A stretch of DNA of 20,587 bases from Actinoplanes liguriensis (lineage in GTDB: Bacteria > Actinomycetota > Actinomycetes > Mycobacteriales > Micromonosporaceae), in assembly GCA_000715855.1 (NCBI GenBank), contig KL571199.1:10815-31401 (forward strand). The letters are read 5' to 3'. Below, piece by piece: positions 18,787 to 20,587 of this stretch. The translations under genes were made by a program, and so were the position numbers. Under the pieces are notes generated by a model, which saw only the letters and a program-made list of their open reading frames with translations, did no database searches and was not told the origin of the DNA. The stretch's first letter is position 1, and each line of letters begins with the position of its first letter.

Positions 18787-18981
18787 TCAGATCCCGGTCG
18801 GTTCATCCAAAGCCCGCACCTCGTCGAGGCTGGCGCAGCCGTCCACCGCCTGCTCCCACGCGGCACGCGCCGCCCGCGCCTCCTTCAGGCTCAGATACGA
18901 CTTGCCAGCGCCGGCCGTCTCGATGGCGTCGTGCAGTTTCGCGGAGAGCCGAGCGACTTCCGGATCGTCCTGCCAGTTCAC
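18787..18981 (-). CDS. Orphan 64-aa helical protein
   Basis: GTG at 18981 overlaps the stop of the 28-aa gene (GTGA). NWQDDPEVARLSAKLHDAIE, then SYLSLKEARAARAAWEQAVD and a short tail ending DEPTGI. Helical hairpin. The longer in-frame reading to 19299 is Arg/Pro shadow. No family recognised. Confidence 0.85.
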   Translation of the reverse strand: MNWQDDPEVARLSAKLHDAIETAGAGKSYLSLKEARAARAAWEQAVDGCASLDEVRALDEPTGI

Positions 18982-19064
18982 GCGAACACCCCCGCGTACA
19001 CGGCGCGGACGGCGGCCAGGTGGATCCGGATCGGCGGATACTCGGGCATGTTGACCATGTTCAT
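18978..19064 (-). CDS. 28-aa mini-protein
   Basis: ATG at 19064 with GGAAGGA just upstream, the best Shine-Dalgarno box in this part. The product reads MNMVNMPEYPPIRIHLAAVR plus eight residues to the TGA, which overlaps the next GTG. Too short for a domain; either a functional peptide or a leader that couples translation of the 18787 gene. Confidence 0.7.
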   Translation of the reverse strand: MNMVNMPEYPPIRIHLAAVRAVYAGVFA

Positions 19065-19090
19065 GGGTTTCCTTCCAGGCTCGGCCAGAC

Positions 19091-19100
19091 GGTCTGACCG
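19091..19100. repeat. GGTCTGACCG element, copy 2
   Basis: Same ten bases as 18733-18742, here inside a larger inverted repeat (CAGAC-G-GTCTG, 19086-19096), 27 bases upstream of the ATG at 19064. Could be an operator or a promoter-region element shared by the two short operons. Confidence 0.45.
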
Positions 19101-19118
19101 GCCACTGCGGGGTCCAGC

Positions 19119-19152
19119 GCCGGGGGAGATGCGCTGGGCCCCAAAGCGGACG
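19119..19152 (-). terminator. Hairpin after the 19154-20569 operon
   Basis: GGGGTCCAGCGC (19119-19130) and GCGCTGGGCCCC (19141-19152) pair over 12 positions with one G-U type mismatch and a 10-base loop, starting right after the stop of the 19154 gene. No U-run, but position and strength favour a terminator. Confidence 0.6.
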
Positions 19153-19153
19153 G

Positions 19154-19345
19154 TCACACCAGGGCCGGTACGTCTGCGGGCTGGGCGGCAAGCAGGTCAG
19201 CGATCTGCCGGGCCACAGCCGTGGCATGCTCGTCGGCGATCTGCGCGCGGATCGGCGACCACAGCGGGCCGTTCTCCTCAGCCGCAGCCAGGTCAGCACG
19301 CCAGGTGCGGTACTCGCGGACCAGGCCGTCCAAGGCGGTGCTCAT
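19154..19345 (-). CDS. Orphan 63-aa helical protein
   Basis: ATG at 19345 overlaps the upstream TGA. One long helix pair: STALDGLVREYRTWRADLAA and QIADEHATAVARQIADLLAA. No cysteine or membrane segment; last gene of its operon. No family recognised. Confidence 0.85.
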   Translation of the reverse strand: MSTALDGLVREYRTWRADLAAAEENGPLWSPIRAQIADEHATAVARQIADLLAAQPADVPALV

Positions 19346-19518
19346 TGCTCGCCCTCCAGCACGACCCGGACCATGTCCGCGGTGATGGGTGCGCCAACAC
19401 GGGTGAGGACCGCGGCAAGCTCGGCGGCGTTGAACTTCGGGAACTGCTCGGCGCCGTCGAGGATCCGGAACCGGGCAGCATCGTTGACGCGGGGCGGGAT
19501 GCCGAGCCGGATGCTCAT
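19342..19518 (-). CDS. Small helical protein of a repeated family
   Basis: ATG at 19518 overlaps the upstream TGA; the longer in-frame reading is shadow. 58 aa: NDAARFRILDGAEQFPKFNA, then AELAAVLTRVGAPITADMVR and VVLEGEQ. The pattern 'L-x2-G...P-I-T-x2-M-V-x2-V' aligns by eye with 18262-18495 and 2071-2292. Function unknown. Confidence 0.85.
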   Translation of the reverse strand: MSIRLGIPPRVNDAARFRILDGAEQFPKFNAAELAAVLTRVGAPITADMVRVVLEGEQ

Positions 19519-19685
19519 GCGATCACCTCGGCCACGATCAGGGCCGCATCGTCGGCTGCGGTCTCGCAGTCGGCGCACACCAACTGGGCGGTGTTGTCCG
19601 GCGACATCAGGCCGTCGCACGTCGGGCAGAACGCGTGCTCATCCTGCGGCCAGGTCGACGGGCTGGTCGGCTCGGGCAGGTTCAT
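19515..19685 (-). CDS. 56-aa zinc-ribbon protein
   Basis: ATG at 19685 overlaps the upstream TGA. FCPTCDGLMSPDNTAQLVCADC gives CxxC-x14-CxxC, a textbook zinc-ribbon spacing, followed by a helix (ETAADDAALIVAEVI). Small free-standing zinc ribbons usually bind nucleic acid or protein; partner unknown. Confidence 0.85.
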   Translation of the reverse strand: MNLPEPTSPSTWPQDEHAFCPTCDGLMSPDNTAQLVCADCETAADDAALIVAEVIA

Positions 19686-19954
19686 CGGTCCGCCCCCCAT
19701 TCCTGCGCTCGTGCCGCGACCACCTTCATCACCTGGATGGGGGTCATCTCGATGCCGATCTCCGTCAGGAGATCCGCGGCCCGCTGTGGACGTTTCGCCA
19801 GCCACGCCCCGCGCTGCTCGATCATCCGATACAACGCATCCCGGTCCTCGGGGGATGGCATCACTGCTGCGGCGGCCAGGCGGGCCTGGTCCTCGGCCAG
19901 CCACTGTGCCGTGTCAGGCCAGGCTGTGGGGCCGGGCTCGTCATAGAAGGTCAC
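19682..19954 (-). CDS. Orphan 90-aa helical protein, possible family member
   Basis: GTG at 19954 overlaps the upstream TGA. After an aromatic start (TFYDEPGPTAWPDTAQWLAE) helices follow: EDRDALYRMIEQRGAWLAKR, then AADLLTEIGIEMTPIQVMKVV. The last segment resembles the 'G...I-T-x2-M-V-x2-V' end of the repeated small-helical family, more weakly than the other three copies. Confidence 0.85.
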   Translation of the reverse strand: MTFYDEPGPTAWPDTAQWLAEDQARLAAAAVMPSPEDRDALYRMIEQRGAWLAKRPQRAADLLTEIGIEMTPIQVMKVVAARAQEWGADR

Positions 19955-20178
19955 GACGTCACCGCGATCAGGCTGCGCAACCGGCGCCGCGGCCGGTCCA
20001 CGGCCGGATGCCCGGCCATCGACTCGCCAGCCCATACCCGGATGTGCACGTCCGTGGTCGGGTACGGCCGGTTGGCCAGGTGACGGTAGAAGTCCTCCGC
20101 GGTGTCGCAGTCGGAGGTGACCGTGCCGCGGGTGTGCGACTCGCCGTCATGCAGCAGCTCGTACGAGAAGACCTGCAT
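19951..20178 (-). CDS. Tandem paralogue B, 'FSY...VWAGE' protein
   Basis: ATG at 20178 shares a base with the upstream stop (TGATG); GTG 20181 is an alternative one codon longer. Begins MQVFSYELLHDGESHTRGTV; the middle has TAEDFYRHLANRP and VHIRVWAGESMAG. This matches the upstream neighbour over about 60 residues, so the two arose by duplication. A C-terminal extension (RPRRRLRSLIAV) is basic. Function unknown. Confidence 0.85.
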   Translation of the reverse strand: MQVFSYELLHDGESHTRGTVTSDCDTAEDFYRHLANRPYPTTDVHIRVWAGESMAGHPAVDRPRRRLRSLIAVTS

Positions 20179-20369
20179 CACGCCACCGCCCCGACCAGGA
20201 CGGGCCGGTCAGCGAACTCGCCCGCCCACACCTGCACCTCGACCGCGTCCGGCGTCCGGTCACGCCACCACCGGCCGAGCTGCTCCGGGCTGTCGAAGTT
20301 ACCGGTGTCGTCAGTGCCGGGCAGCGTGTCGCCCGAGGCCAGAACGATCAGGTACGAGAAGGTGGGCAT
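20178..20369 (-). CDS. Tandem paralogue A, 'FSY...VWAGE' protein
   Basis: 63 aa, ATG at 20369 (TGATG junction). MPTFSYLIVLASGDTLPGT, then SPEQLGRWWRDRTPDAVEV and QVWAGEFADRPVL. Shares FSY, a central helix ending in a tryptophan or histidine-leucine pair, and V-x-V-W-A-G-E with the next gene downstream. Predicted beta-alpha-beta fold; no named family. Confidence 0.85.
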   Translation of the reverse strand: MPTFSYLIVLASGDTLPGTDDTGNFDSPEQLGRWWRDRTPDAVEVQVWAGEFADRPVLVGAVA

Positions 20370-20569
20370 CAGCGCACCACCGTGATCGTGAACTCGGTGA
20401 TGTCCGACGGGTCCACGACAACCTCGGCGCCGTGGATGTCGGTGACCCGGAACGGGCGGGTGTCCCCGTCCATCCAGCCGATCTGGTTGGTGGTCAGCCA
20501 GTACAACTCGTCACGGTCGACGGTGACCGTGCTGGTGACGGCATGTGCGATCGTCGCTGTGATCTTCAC
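20369..20569 (-). CDS. Orphan 66-aa beta-rich protein
   Basis: GTG at 20569 with GGAGG ten bases upstream (20575-20583 region). KITATIAHAVTSTVTVDRDE, LYWLTTNQIGWMDGDTRPF and VTDIHGAEVVVDPSDITEFT form a strand-rich small domain. First gene of the terminal minus operon within the window; the remaining 18 bases to the edge hold only its ribosome binding site. No family recognised. Confidence 0.8.
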   Translation of the reverse strand: MKITATIAHAVTSTVTVDRDELYWLTTNQIGWMDGDTRPFRVTDIHGAEVVVDPSDITEFTITVVR

Positions 20570-20587
20570 GGTCAGTTCCTCCGCTCG

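Noticed and set aside
18709..20385. Long plus-strand open frame of 558 codons
   Set aside because: Antisense to nine well-formed minus-strand genes with overlapping junctions; its product is Arg/Pro/Ser/His-rich without domains, as expected from high-GC DNA.
1..20587. tRNA genes, CRISPR arrays, insertion sequences or attachment sites
   Set aside because: No cloverleaf-like sequence, regular spaced repeats, transposase motifs or flanking direct repeats were seen by eye; a tRNAscan or repeat search could still find something subtle.

Overview
The window is high-GC DNA with GTG and ATG starts, Shine-Dalgarno boxes such as GGAGG and GAAAGGA, and almost every base used by very short genes that touch or overlap (ATGA, GTGA, TGATG junctions). 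This is the style of an actinobacterial phage or prophage, or a related mobile element, in its non-structural accessory ('early') region. I see no capsid, tail, terminase, replication, integrase, rRNA or tRNA gene. The host genus cannot be fixed from sequence alone. Most products are small orphan proteins for which I assign no function.

Layout. (1) Positions 1-2292, minus strand: nine tightly packed orphan genes, the first running off the window, followed by a T5orf172/GIY-YIG-like gene (2415-2831). (2) Positions 2832-4182: a control region. Four copies of a short operator-like palindrome, ACTT(C/A)GTAGAA(G/C)T, overlap three good sigma-70-like promoters. Between them lie a 207-aa orphan gene and an excisionase/AlpA-like helix-turn-helix gene that is the natural candidate regulator. 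The third promoter has a leader with two stem-loops that share the same six-base loop. (3) Positions 4183-8086, plus strand: a 13-gene operon of orphans, small zinc-binding-type proteins and a winged-helix protein, ending in strong hairpins. (4) Positions 8301-9614: an island bounded by two hairpin terminators, holding two divergent genes that each encode one N-terminal membrane helix and a charged cytoplasmic part; the plus gene looks frameshifted near its end. (5) Positions 9626-16098, minus strand: a 21-gene operon with a DUF5662-like protein, a DUF6292-like protein, a HAD-fold phosphatase-like protein, a winged-helix protein and many orphans. (6) Positions 16121-17018, plus strand: a two-gene island with its own promoter and palindrome, apparently leaderless, encoding a small helical protein and a GIY-YIG nuclease-like protein with an HTH-like tail, closed by a terminator. 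(7) Positions 17022-20569, minus strand: further short operons of orphans separated by hairpins, including a tandem duplicated pair.

Reading as a whole: long co-transcribed strings of tiny proteins, typical of phage host-takeover or anti-defence gene banks, are interrupted by two self-contained cassettes with their own promoters and terminators. The promoter-operator set around 2.85-4.05 kb probably co-ordinates the first minus-strand genes with the large plus-strand operon. Functional statements rest on motifs seen by eye; no database search was run.
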